Positions 10,808-21,492 of a stretch of DNA of 38,061 bases are shown here, in pieces (within the stretch, counting starts at the first letter, position 1; each line of letters starts with the position of its first letter). Both the position numbers and the translations under genes were made by a program. Below the pieces are notes generated by a model that did no database searches, had not been told where the DNA came from, and worked only from the letters and a program-made list of their open reading frames with translations. Origin of the DNA: Schoenoplectus triqueter (lineage: Eukaryota; Streptophyta; Magnoliopsida; Poales; Cyperaceae); contig CAXKVV010000833.1 in assembly GCA_964058805.1 (NCBI GenBank), forward strand, positions 1-38,061. Reading direction: 5' to 3'.

Positions 10808-11204
10808 TGATGCTATGGTGCTTCGCGAAGCAAAAAAAAAATTGTGCTTCACGTCCGTATCTCGAATTTAAAAGTTTAAACGCCCGATCCAAACCGTTGA
10901 ACATCATCTTCATATTGAAATATCCTTGGAGATCAAATTTTATATTTTTTTGAATTTTTTTGATAGTTTTTAGATGGGTACAAAGTAGCTAGTTTTGGAT
11001 GGTGCAGAAATCTTTAGATCAACAAACTTTGTACCCATTTAAAAAATAGCAAAAATTTTAGAAAAATATAAAATTTGATCTCCAAGGATATTTCAATATG
11101 AAGATGATGTTCAACGGTTTGGATCGGCCGTTTAAACTTTTAAATTCGAGATACGGACGCGAAGCACAAATTTTTTTTTACTTCGCGAAGCACCATAGCA
11201 TCAC

Positions 11205-11206
<2 letters not shown>
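10805..11206. mobile_element. Foldback MITE, GAGTGA-ended family, copy 1
   Basis: The ends are inverted repeats starting GAGTGATGCTATGGTGCTTC and ending with the complement, GCATCACTC. The arms pair nearly completely over about 180 bp each (GGAGATCAAATTTTATAT, TTGAACATCATCTTCATATT). It has no coding capacity. A related copy lies at 20575-20979. TA-rich flanks may hold the target duplication, but the GA microsatellite on the left obscures it. Confidence 0.8.
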
Positions 11207-11216
<10 letters not shown>

Positions 11217-11235
<19 letters not shown>

Positions 11236-11248
11236 ATGTATAGAGAGA
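11217..11248. repeat. (GT)n and (GA)n microsatellite
   Basis: About nine GT units, then TATGTATA and a short GA run, between two foldback elements. Confidence 0.85.
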
Positions 11249-11685
11249 GAGTAAATCTACGGTGAGCTTAACCTCACGGAAGACCTCCGTGAGTTTAGTT
11301 CAAAAAATATATCAAATGATCTCCAAATTTTGATTTTTTAATCTCATTAAATGTTTCATATTGAAATCTTATGGGTACAAAAATTTGAGATTTTTTTGAG
11401 CTTTTTAAGTAATTCTTTTCAATATTTAAAAATAATGTACAAATATTAAATATTTTATTATTATTTTTGGATCTGATTTTCAAAAATTAAAAAAAAAATG
11501 ACTTAGAAAACTCGAAACATCCTAAATTTTTGTACCCAAAATATTTTAATATAAAGAATTTAATGAGAGTGAAAAATCAAAATTTAATGAGAGTGAAAAA
11601 TCAAAATTTCAAGATCATTTGTTATATTTTTTGAGCTAAGCTCACGGAAGTCTTCCGTGAGCTTAAGCTCACCGTAGATTTACTC
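11249..11685. mobile_element. Foldback MITE, GAGTAAATC-ended
   Basis: Terminal inverted repeats start GAGTAAATCTACGGTGAGCT and end with the complement before TATATATA. A smaller palindrome (CTCACGGAAG, CTTCCGTGAG) lies inside each end. The interior pairs partly and has a short direct duplication (AATTTAATGAGAGTGAAAAATC, 11557-11603 region). There is no coding capacity; the open frame at 11295-11483 is incidental. Confidence 0.75.
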
Positions 11686-11691
11686 TATATA

Positions 11692-12120
11692 TATAAAAGA
11701 GAGAAAAAAAATTAAGTTAACATGCTTTTAAAAACACATAGTCATTCCGTGATTCTAACTTAAAGAGTACATTAAATAATCTTTAAATTTTGATTTATCA
11801 TTCATTAAATTTTTCATATTAAAATCTTGTGGGATACAAAATTTAGAGTATTTCAAGTTTTTAAGACACTCTTTTTAATTTTAAAAAATCAGTTTTAAAA
11901 ATAATAATAAAATATTTAATATATGTATATTATTTTTAAAAAATAAAAAATAATGACTTAGGATCAAAATATCCTAAATTTTTACATTCCATAAGATTTT
12001 AATATGAAAAATATAATGAGAGTGATTAATTAAAATTTGAAAAATAATTTGTTATACTTTTGGAGCTAGAATTATAAAGAAAATTTGTGCTTCTATGAGC
12101 ACACTCATTTTACTACATAT
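11692..12120. mobile_element. Diverged copy of the preceding foldback element
   Basis: The interior closely parallels 11300-11640: TTTCATATTAAAATCTTGTGGG, a TTTTTAAGACACTC region, AATGACTTAGGA, and AATATAATGAGAGTGA. The termini are degraded and flanked by TATATATA. With the two elements before it, this makes a cluster of three foldback elements in 1.3 kb. Confidence 0.6.
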
Positions 12121-12129
12121 ATATAACTG

Positions 12130-12488
12130 TTTCCGAACTAACTGTGGGCAGGAACCTAAACTTGCATGGTTCGAACTCTAGATTATTAAAGTTCTGGAAT
12201 ATTCTTCCTTCTCTTTATCATAGTTGATTAATATCACTCGTTTATTTTAAACAATGGAAAACTTTAGCATTTCCAACTGTGAGAACCAAGAAGAAAAGAA
12301 CATATGCACTTGAATAAAAAGGTTTATTTAATTTCGATCATGCTTTCCAGCAAGAAATTGAGACTATCGGAAACGTGAAACTCGTCCATTTCCTATTTAA
12401 TCTGGACTGGTCATTGAATAATAAAAGATAAACAGTAGAAATAGATCAATACGAACAAAAATCTCTATGCACAAGAATCGATATCATT
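12130..12488. other. Intergenic DNA
   Basis: No gene or clear repeat is visible. A phrase near 12184-12215 (ATTATTAAAGTTCTGGAATATTCTTCCTT) resembles 10664-10688, so an older duplication may underlie the cluster; this is a weak observation. Confidence 0.35.
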
Positions 12489-13000
12489 ATATGAGCAGAT
12501 TTTATTAATAATATGTTTTATTAAATTAATATTATTAAAAATAAGAGTGAGAAACGTAAAATTTCAAATATACGAATGGCAGCGCGCCACTGTCAGTGGC
12601 GCGCTGTTTGAATTTACGAAACGCGCCACTGTCAGTGGCGTGTTTCATTTCTTTTACGAAACGCGCCACTGGCAGTGGCGCGTTTCCGGTTTTTTTTTTT
12701 TTTACGAAACGCGCCACTGCCAGTGGCGCGTTTCGGTTTTTTTTTTTTTTTTTTACGAAACGCGCCACTGCCAGTGGCGCGTTTCCTTCTTATATATACA
12801 AAATGCACGCAGGCCACTTGCGTTGCGCAGTGTTTCATTATTTTTTTGAAACGCGCCACTGGCAGTGGCGCGTTTCGTCCGCGCCACTGCCAGTGGCGCG
12901 CTGCCATTCGTATATTTGAAATTTTACGGTTTTCAGTCTTATTTTTAACAATATTAATTTAATAATACTTATTAATAATAAAAACTGTTATATGAGTGTG
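12489..13000. repeat. Large inverted repeat enclosing seven GC-rich palindromes
   Basis: The outer arms (about 12489-12590 and 12890-13000) are inverted copies sharing AAAATTTCAAATATACGAAT and the TTAAATTAATATT region further out. Between them lie seven copies of a palindrome with core CGCCACTGNCAGTGGCG, at 12580-12606, 12618-12646, 12658-12686, 12706-12734, 12757-12785, 12848-12876 and 12880-12900. Five are extended by GAAACG and CGTTTC (one with a single mismatch). They are separated by T-rich spacers. The palindromes are GC- and CpG-rich within AT-rich DNA. All six frames give repeating peptides such as RNAPLPVARF, which are artefacts of the repeat. I take it as a foldback transposon-like element; no family is assigned. 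Confidence 0.85.
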
Positions 13001-13534
13001 GATGTGAGTGTCTATCTAATATAATGTGGATTCAAATACATAATATTTTTATAAAAATATATATAATACATAAAAAATAAAAATAAATGAATAAGTGTAT
13101 CATATTGAAGATCTAGATAGTGTGCTAGTCTCATACATTGATGGGTAATGCATTTTTTTTGGGTTCAAATCTCATTCATGCACTTATTTTTTTATGAATT
13201 TTGAGGACGAGATCCATTGTGACTAATGATGTATTTAGTTGTAATGGAGATCAAACCTAACTAGCCAAATCAATTAAAATAATTTGATACATCACATATA
13301 CACTCAATAAGTATCGGTAACGTATTAGATTCGAACATTCACCAAATATGTACTCAGTATTTATTCAATTGAATATAATAATGAACCCTAAGAACATAAA
13401 TCCGTATTAAAAAAACCACCTAATATTGTTGGACTATATGGAGGCACAACCAACTGAACTAAGATTTGAATTTCTTCTTTTTAGAATCTAAGAAGGTACA
13501 TAATGGATTCTTATCAATTGGATAAGGATTGGTT
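13001..13534. other. Intergenic DNA
   Basis: AT-rich; I see no gene or clear repeat. Confidence 0.4.
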
Positions 13535-13539
13535 GTCTA

Positions 13540-15138
13540 TGTTGGGATTTTATCCGTGTAATTAGTGTATAAATTCAAAAAAAATCATCTAAAACACCAA
13601 AAGGATCTTGTATGTGATTTAAACTGAACCAAACGTAAGTTATAAACAAGATTAATATATCTTTGATGCGTACTTGAGTCACCGGAAGGGCAGAAAACGA
13701 TCGGGAGACATGCACGACACCAAGAGACCAACCGAGATCTCCTCCAATGGTATCCACCAAGAACAACCCACAAACGCCTTCTCAACCTCTTGATAGGGCA
13801 ATTGAGAGTTTTCTCCTTAATCATCTGGTCCTTCTCCATGAATTTTAACTCTTAGAGGTGGTGGAAAGGGTTCTCAACACATGAGAAAATTAAAACTGGT
13901 GCAACAGAAATTCAGCAGAATTTTGGATAGGTTAGGGACGAAAAATCTCGAGTTTCTTGACTATAGATATGGTCTCTTTTAGATGGAAACCTTCTACTAA
14001 TAGTTTGTCACGTTCTATCCAAATTTGACTATTTTTTTAGCAAGATAACCCCCCGAATCGACTCAAAAACCAAACCGTGCACAGAACCGCACTGTGCCCA
14101 GGGCCGTACGGGGTCTGTATGTGTCTCGAAGACAATCCCCGGGATCTTCTTTTGACCCGTTTTGACCTATCTATCAAACTCTTTGATAGATATACTTAAT
14201 TAATCATATCTAATGATTAATTAACACATGTTAATTTTAGAGAACTAATACCAAAATGATCAAAAAATGTTTATAGGCTTTGTTCTTATACGGTGTGACC
14301 CTTTGGAACCTATATACACTTAGCAATGAGATTAAAATATTTTTATCATCATAAATCACAAGCGGTACCTAGCAATATACATTGTGACCCCTAAGCAATA
14401 CAGATATAATGTACGCTATAAATATCTTGGTCATGAACAACGACAATCGTCCCGAACTAATTCCATATCACATGATATCCAGAACGGTGCAAAATAGGAA
14501 TGTGTCATTTTTGCACTACATTCTTTATCTAGGGTCGCCAAATTTGAATACTATCGCTCACATCAATAAATGAGAGGGACATCGATATTCTTGATTCATA
14601 CTTTTTCTTTATATAAAAAATGTACATCGAGATAGAATCTGTATGGCTGTCAGTTATGGACAACTTTGGATAATATCCACAAATGCAAATTATTTTTATA
14701 AGAAGAACACTCATCTCATACCTAAGAATTAGCAAGCAAATAAAATACTAATGATTGTTTACCCCTGAAAGCGCCGCACGCGAAAAAGGGTCGCACAATG
14801 ATACAAACACAATCCTTATAGTATTTTATTACTGGTCAAGTCCAATAACATGTCCAACACGTTATTTGTGTAATTCAGCCTATCGTATGATTTGTGAAAC
14901 ACAATCATCACTCAACTTACACACTAATCTTTGTTAATTATTGTTCTTAAGTAATTAACAGATTAGGGACATTTTAGAGTTATTATTAATTAATGTATAT
15001 GTTTCCCAATTGAGTCCAACTCAATATACAAATATTAAATAACTCAAAGAATAAATGATATATCATAAATAGTCATTCTAATACATAAACTAAGTATAAT
15101 CATCACATGATTGGTTGTAGATCACTCTAACACTAACA
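13540..15138 (-). mobile_element. Probable solo LTR of an LTR retrotransposon
   Basis: The segment begins TGTTGG on the plus strand and ends CTAACA, so the termini form the short TG...CA inverted repeat of an LTR. The flanking 5 bp are GTCTA (13535-13539) and TTCTA (15139-15143), a 4-of-5 match to a target duplication. Read on the minus strand it starts TGTTAGTGTTAGAGTGATC and ends GGATAAAATCCCAACA, like long plant Copia LTRs. No second copy, primer-binding site or coding interior is present, which fits a solo LTR left by recombination. The orientation and family are inferred. Open frames within it (13575-13839, 14529-14735) are incidental. Confidence 0.55.
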
Positions 15139-15367
15139 TTCTAATGTGCAAAACAATCACAAAATTGATCGATTGCATTAACCTTTTTGTTAAAGGGACA
15201 ATTAACATATTTATTGTGTTAATCATTTCATTTAATATACAAAAAAAAATTTCGTTGATCGTTGCATTTAAAGAACCGATTGAAATGATCACAGTTTTTT
15301 TATCATTTATCAACCAAAGAATAACATATTATAACTTATAGACTTACAAAATCACATATTACATTCA

Positions 15368-17564
15368 TCATTTAGAGAGCAATAACAGTAAGAGCTTACC
15401 AGTAACTGATGCACGTAACTAATCCTGAGCACATACAAGAGATTCAATATTTTCATCATTTAGAGAGTTTCTAACTGGGTTTAGTCTCCTACCACTGGTA
15501 CTGAATGTAGATTCAGATACCACTGTGGAAATTAGGACGGCTCAAATGTCCCAAGTTAATCGAGTAAAAATAAGATATTTTAGAGCCTTTAGTTTTCACT
15601 ATGCTAGAATGTCAAAATTATCATCCAAACTAGTTTCATCAAGTACATCAGCTAGATATTTCTCTCATCAAGTAAATCAGCTAGATACTTCTCTATCACT
15701 GACACTACTAATGGCTCCGGAGCTTTTCCTAAACCAAAAGATGTGCTATTAGTTACGATTTATATTATATCAATTTAAATTATTATTTAGTGTTGTACCT
15801 CATGTGTTATGCTGAGCTGTCGAGTTGGTTCTGTACTAAATTTGAGTGTGCGTCCGCATACTCTTTGAACAACTCATTCATGCAAGTCTTCAAGTTGACA
15901 ACAAACCGAGGACATTCACTAGCATGTATCTTTTCAATTTAATACTCAACAACAGCTAATTTTTATCTCATCTAGGATCAAGAACACAAGCAATTGTTAA
16001 TAGAGTATTCTCACTAGTTTAATACTTATCTCGCTTAGCAAATATTTATGTACTCATCTTGGCAATAAAGAGATATTGACTAGTATTCATTTTCTTAATA
16101 CTTAAATAGACTTCATAAAACTCAGGAAAGAACATATTCAATGTTGGATACTTGATGTCACTCAACTTCAATGTAGCATTATAAAATACTTTTAAACATA
16201 CTAAAAGTTTTTGTTTTCTTCTATTTTTGTTCAGATAGGTTGAATGTGTACCTTTGGAGCTGCAAGGCTAACTCCAATATTAAATATGTGAAATTTCAAC
16301 ATATTTAGACATCCCAAGTAGGTTTTTTGCTTGGAGCATTAACATGAAAAGTAAGAGTAGTAAGTTAAATAAACTACAGGTATGATTATTTAAATAAAAA
16401 TAAAGAGTTGAATATTTGTGCTGTTGTCAGCCCAAACTTCTTCATTCTTTATTGTGAATGATGAATGTACTTTATCGTTTCACAAATATTTTTTTTTATC
16501 TCATCACATAATACACACAAACCATCTTGAACAATTAAGTTCAAAATATGACAATCACACATTTGATTAAAAATTGAACCATTGACTGAGAGTTCATTTT
16601 TTATAGGAATATCAAATAATTCTTTAATGCAAACATCATTGTCAGAGTTCTTAATTACAAGGCAGAATTTTTTTCATCCAAATTCCACAATACCCATTTA
16701 TCATAAATGGCTTAAACTATGTTCAAATAAGTGTGTAAAGAAGGTAAAGGTGTGAAGTTAATAATTATTTTTTTAATTCTAACTTTCATCAATATAATGA
16801 CATGTAAGGGTCATGAAACTCCTGTCTATACCTTTATTAGTCTATAATCACTTATGAAACTAAATTTATAATTTATCTGATCGAATAACTCATACAAACC
16901 ACCCATTTCTTCTTTAATCTAATTGTGTTTCTTGATAATATCTTAAAATAAGACTGCAAATCACTACAAGAACTTTAAAGAAATGATGACTTACATAATT
17001 AAAGGAGGTATTTATGTGCAATTATCATCTTTGTAAAACTTATCCTACATTTGATAGGATCAGACACCCAAACAGCGAGATCTAACCCATCTAATAAAAA
17101 GGTCAAATAAAATATCAATTACAGCAACAATCTTAATTATTTATACTTAAATTACTATGTTAAAATTATATTTTTGAAAAATTACCTATTGTGCTACCAG
17201 CCTACAACATCTTTTGTAAAGTATCAACTTTATTTTGTCTCTTTGCCCATGAAATTCTTTTACATCCTTTCTTAATGTGATGTTTCAATGAGTTAGTGCT
17301 TCTTTGATTACCTTAATTATAATTTTTTTCATAATAATTATATTCAGCCTCATAACTATCATGATCTTCTATTGGACCCTTTTTAAAATATTTTCACACA
17401 TTAGAGTATGTACCTCTCCCTTTCCTCTTTTTGGTGGGTAGTTCAAATGTATTAGCATTTTGAGACTCTGGTACATTAACACCAACTAGTTGAATGTCAG
17501 TGGGAGCATCAATTCCAATCAAACCAATCTCCTCAAGGGTTTCAAGTTTCAAATATGGTCTCAT
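15368..17564 (-). pseudogene. hAT-family transposase relic (BED zinc finger, dimerisation domain)
   Basis: Minus-strand frames read through as a decayed hAT transposase in order. First is an N-terminal region with KKRKGRGTYSNV, KYFKKGPIEDHDSYEAEYNY and NQRSTNSLKHHIKKGCKRI, a BED finger in which the expected cysteines read as Tyr. Next come KWVLWNLDEKNSA, then CDCHILNLIVQDGL, then VFYNATLKLSDIKYPTLNMF and FPEFYEVYLSIKKM. After that come SENTLLTIACVLDPR, then YLADVLDETSLDDNFDILA, and at the C-terminus STVVSESTFSTSGRRLNPVR followed by NSLNDENIESLVCAQD, the classic hAT C-terminal dimerisation block. Many stops and frameshifts interrupt it (for example VCAQD then TAG), so no active enzyme is made. 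Terminal inverted repeats and the 8-bp target duplication were not found. Confidence 0.85.
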
Positions 17565-17764
17565 ACTAAATTAGAAGTGCAAAGACATTTGCTCAGATAA
17601 TTTACAACTATAATAACAAGCAAGACAATAAGGTCAAAGATCTGTTAGAGTGAGAGGACATACTCATTAGATGAAATATTAGGCTCAGATTCATTCACTG
17701 ATGTCATATTCACACAATGAGGACAGCAGGAGAAAAGATAGCAATAGTATCTCCAATCTACAAG

Positions 17765-18045
17765 CAAAGATAGTAAGAACAGTAAGAACAAGATAGTAAA
17801 AGCAAGATTGTAAGAATATTAAGAACAACAAGATAGTAAAAGCAAGACAGTAAGAGCGAGATAGTAAGAACATCAAGACAATAATAGTAAGAGCAAGACA
17901 ATAAAAACGGTAAGGGTCGGAGTGGTAAGAGCAGTTTTACCTTAAATTTCCTTCTCTTTATTTTTTTCTTCCCTCTCTCTCATATAGTAAGAGCAGTAAG
18001 AGTAAGACAGTAATAATAATAAGAACAGCCAGACAATAAAAGCAA
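17765..18045. repeat. Degenerate short tandem repeat (AGTAAGARCA-like)
   Basis: Many imperfect copies of units like AGTAAGAACA, AGTAAAAGCAAGA and AGTAAGAGCA run in the same orientation from about 17765 to 17935, and again from about 17985 to 18045. It lies just upstream of the hAT relic in its own reading direction, so it could be the subterminal repeat region of that element. Confidence 0.7.
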
Positions 18046-18059
18046 GTTCAGAATCTAAT

Positions 18060-19319
18060 ATTTTTTCTTTCACTTAAATAAAATAATATATAAGCAAGGA
18101 TTTGATCGCTTGGTGCCTACCTATTGGTGACGACAAGGCCTCCATCAACTATCATTGTCACATATCTCTCAGTTAAGTAATTGTTATTTTATCTTTCTCT
18201 TAACCCTTGGCTGTTGTACTAAAAACAGGGACAGATCATCGATGAGAGACATATGCGCACACCCTAGATAGGATTTACAGCCACGTTGGGTCATCTCCTA
18301 GCAGTTACAAATTAAGATCCACCCATAGGTTCTAATAGAAAGAAAGGAGACGGGCTGAGCAAGACAGGAAAATATTTGAAAGAGAGTGGTTAAAAGTGTG
18401 ACTGTGCAAGAGAGCTCAGAGTGGAGATCAGCTGAATGAGATAGTAGTAATTAGGGTTAGGGTTTTCATTACTCAACGAAAAGAAAAGAGAGGATCGGTG
18501 GGGCGGATAAGATGAGAGAGAGAGAGAACCTTGACAGCCGCTGTCAAGTTCTCAAAAGAGAGAGGGAGAGAGAGTTTTCTGGAACTATCTCCGTGAATAC
18601 TTTGAAATGTAATGTATAGCAGCCGTGTAGAATTTTATCATAAAACAACAAAACGGAATAGATACATTTCATTGATGGTTTCGTTCTAAGCACGAAAAGA
18701 GTTGTATTAACTGTTTCATTACCGAAATGAAATTGAAATATTTTACTATTTTGTTCTATTAGCCACGAAACAAAATGATCAAATATTGACAGTCCTAAAG
18801 ATTTATTTCACTTCATAAAAAGATAAACTAAAGCTATTCACTCACTTTCTTCATTCGTATAAATTATTTCAATCCAAAGAGTTTATTCCCATTAATTTGT
18901 AGCTTTGCCCATTTATATATGGAATGAGACTACTAACATTGATAATTGAATAATATCCTTGCAAAAATCATCATTCAGGACTACTATCCTTACAAAAGTT
19001 TTTATTAGCTTACCTACTCCTCAAAATCCAGCACACATTGTTTTGACATCACTTTTTTCACATACTTATTTGTGATCTTAATTAAGACCTATGTTATATG
19101 GGTGCGGGAGTGGGTGCATGTATCATATTTAATACGGCGAGTATGACAATATGAAAATTTTAAAAATTTTAGATACAGATGTGGCTATATATAATAAATT
19201 ATTATAAAAATATAAATAAATGATATGATTAATAACGTTGGGAAGAAAGTATTATATCTTATTGATATATAAATAACTAAAATACTATAGCAACACAAAT
19301 GACATGATATAAATTTCAC
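18060..19319. other. Spacer upstream of the hAT relic
   Basis: A purine-rich stretch holds TTAGGGTTAGGGTTTT at 18451-18466 (telo-box AAACCCTAA on the minus strand) and a perfect 19-bp odd palindrome CTTGACAGCCGCTGTCAAG at 18530-18548. These could be the 5' region of the hAT gene. No gene is visible. Confidence 0.45.
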
Positions 19320-20179
19320 TCAGGGACATATCAGAGGAGTATTGGGACATATCGATGAGTATTGAGGTGTATTCTTGACCAAATCAGCCAAAATATTTTG
19401 AAAAAAAATATATATCATGGATATATTGGGGACATATTTGAGCGTATCAGAGCATATCGATCGGGGTGTATTGAGACATATCAAAATTATTAGAATGCTC
19501 CGATATGTCAACTGGGCATAACATATGACAACTGCTACATGATTTTGATCGAGTGAAATGTATTTCAATAGTTTATTAATAATCGTCTTAATATTCTTAA
19601 TCCATTTTTCTGGATCTTAACTATGCATACTTCATTACATATTGCTTAATGCACACTATGAATGTCATACACTAATACATATTTGACTGTTGCGATCAAA
19701 ATATAATTGCTTATTTGTCTTTTTTTTTAAATGTCCAAGACATTTCGGAATATTAAGGAGCGCGAGATTGATGGAATATAATATTTTGATATGTTCCCTT
19801 CTTTTTATGTCTTATTATTTTTACTATTTTTTTCCCTTGCCGCTCCCGTTTTGTCTTTTGATATATTCTTTAACTAAATTTCATGAGACAAAAGAACTAA
19901 AAGAAATTAATTCTTCCTGGAAGGACGTTCGGGTAAAAAAAAATTAAAAACTAATAATTTATAATTAGAGAGTGAGATTCTTTCATATTCCTCACATTAA
20001 TGTATTTCAAAAGTTTTGTATTTTTTTTTGAATAGCGTCTGTATTTGATAATAAAAACATTTATACTTTATGTTACTTGAAATGAAAATTTTGAAATTGT
20101 AGATTTTTCATATTTAGTTAAATTTTGAAATTTAGAAAAATAGATGATATTATATATGTGTATATATGACATATATAAT
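19320..20179. other. Intergenic DNA
   Basis: Between 19325 and 19520 a motif of the form GGACATAT or GACATATC recurs with spacing (for example at 19324, 19348, 19432, 19471), suggesting a decayed dispersed repeat. Open frames here (19320-19568, 19690-19947) carry no recognisable domain. Confidence 0.4.
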
Positions 20180-20550
20180 GAGTTTGTCTATGGTGCTCTG
20201 CATAGCATAGATTGTCTTCATGCTATGAATTATTTTTTTATTTTCAAAATCTAAATGGTCAATCTGAACCACTCAAAATTATTTTTATATGAAAATCTAG
20301 TTTGAGACCAAATTTATATATCTGAACCACTCAAAATCATTTCTCTTGAACAACTCATAATAATTAAATCAAGCTTTTTTCAAACTATCTTAAAAAAGTA
20401 AAAGTTTAAAAAAGTAAAATTTGGTTCAAACTAGATTTTCATATATAATCATTTTGTGCGGTTCGGATCAATCATTTATACTTTATGAATGAAGAAACGA
20501 TTCATAGCATGGAAGCGATCCATACTATGCATAGCATCATAGTCTAAGTC
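20180..20550. mobile_element. Foldback MITE related to the GAGTGA family, copy 2
   Basis: The ends GAGTTTGTCTATGGTGCT and the complement of GACTTAGACTATGATGCT form inverted termini. Inner arms pair (GAAAATCTAGTTTGA and TCAAACTAGATTTTC; TGCATAGCATAG and its complement). There is no coding capacity. A target duplication is uncertain in the ATATAAT flanks. Confidence 0.7.
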
Positions 20551-20574
20551 ATAATGATATATATATATATAATT

Positions 20575-20979
20575 AGAGTGAGACTATGGTGTTTCGCGAA
20601 GCATAAAATCTCCTGTGCTTCGCGTTCGTATCTCGAATTTGAAAGTTCAAACGGCTGATCCAAATAATTGAACATCATCTTCATATTGAAATATTCTTGG
20701 AGATCAAATTTTATATATTTTTATTTTTTACTATTTTTTAAATGGGTACAAAGTTTACTAATCTAACGATTTCTACACCATCCAAAACTAGCGATTTTGC
20801 ACCCATCTAAAAAATAGCAAATTTTTTTAAAAAAATATATATATATTTTGATCTCCAAAGATAGTTCAATATGAAGATCATGTTCAACGGTTTGGATTGA
20901 CCATTTGAATTTTTAAATTCGAGATACGGACGCGAAGCACGGAAAATTTTGTGATTCGTGAAGCTCCATAGCCTCACTC
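20575..20979. mobile_element. Foldback MITE, GAGTGA family, copy 3, 9-bp target duplication
   Basis: Termini AGAGTGAGACTATGGTG and CCATAGCCTCACTC are inverted. The flanks 20566-20574 and 20980-20988 are both TATATAATT, a 9-bp duplication as made by Mutator-like transposases. Internal blocks match 10805-11206 closely (GAACATCATCTTCATATTGA, GGAGATCAAATTTTATAT, CGCGAAGCA). It is non-coding. Confidence 0.8.
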
Positions 20980-20988
20980 TATATAATT

Positions 20989-21484
20989 AATATAAATATA
21001 TAATATGCATAGAGTTATTTTTGTTCTTAAGTCCACCAAGATGACAAAACTCTTGGTGAGCTTAACTAAATAAATGATTTTGAATCGATTTCAAACATCA
21101 AATCCAATCCAATTAAACAATAACACGTGTACTATATTTAAATAACAAATTTATAAATTCCCGAATTATAAAATCAGGCTGTCAAAAATTGAAGGTATGT
21201 AAGTTATTTTATGCATTCATTTTTTGTCATTCTTGGACTGATTTATTTTATGCATCACCCATTAATTAGATCAATTTCAAAAATTTAGATTTCTCGTTTG
21301 AAAAATTGATTTATCAGATTTTTTTAGTTAAGCTAACTAAAAAACTTGATAAGTTTAAACTCATCCATTCATCCATAAATATTTTAAGACGCAGTCAACA
21401 GATGAAGAACATGGATGCAGAAACAATCTCACTACGATAATAGATTTTTTATTCATTGTTTTTTTCCTTTCCGTTGAAACATGC
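20989..21484. other. Intergenic DNA
   Basis: No gene is visible. A short inverted pair (CTTGGTGAGCTTAACTAA near 21053 and TTAGTTAAGCTAACTAAAAAACTT near 21325) may be another decayed foldback element. Confidence 0.35.
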
Positions 21485-21492
21485 CGATCGAG

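Noticed and set aside
12580..12900. Array resembling CRISPR repeats
   Set aside because: Eukaryotic context; spacers are T tracts of unequal length, repeats are full palindromes, and no cas genes are present.
12535..12962. Several overlapping open frames giving repeated peptides such as RNAPLPVARF
   Set aside because: They appear in many frames on both strands because the DNA is a palindrome array; repeated peptide is a by-product, with no leader, promoter or family support.
13575..13839. Overlapping minus-strand frames of 63 and 84 codons
   Set aside because: They lie in the R/U5-like part of the probable solo LTR and carry no known domain.
18451..18466. Interstitial telomere
   Set aside because: Only two and a bit units of TTAGGG(T); a telo-box is the better reading.
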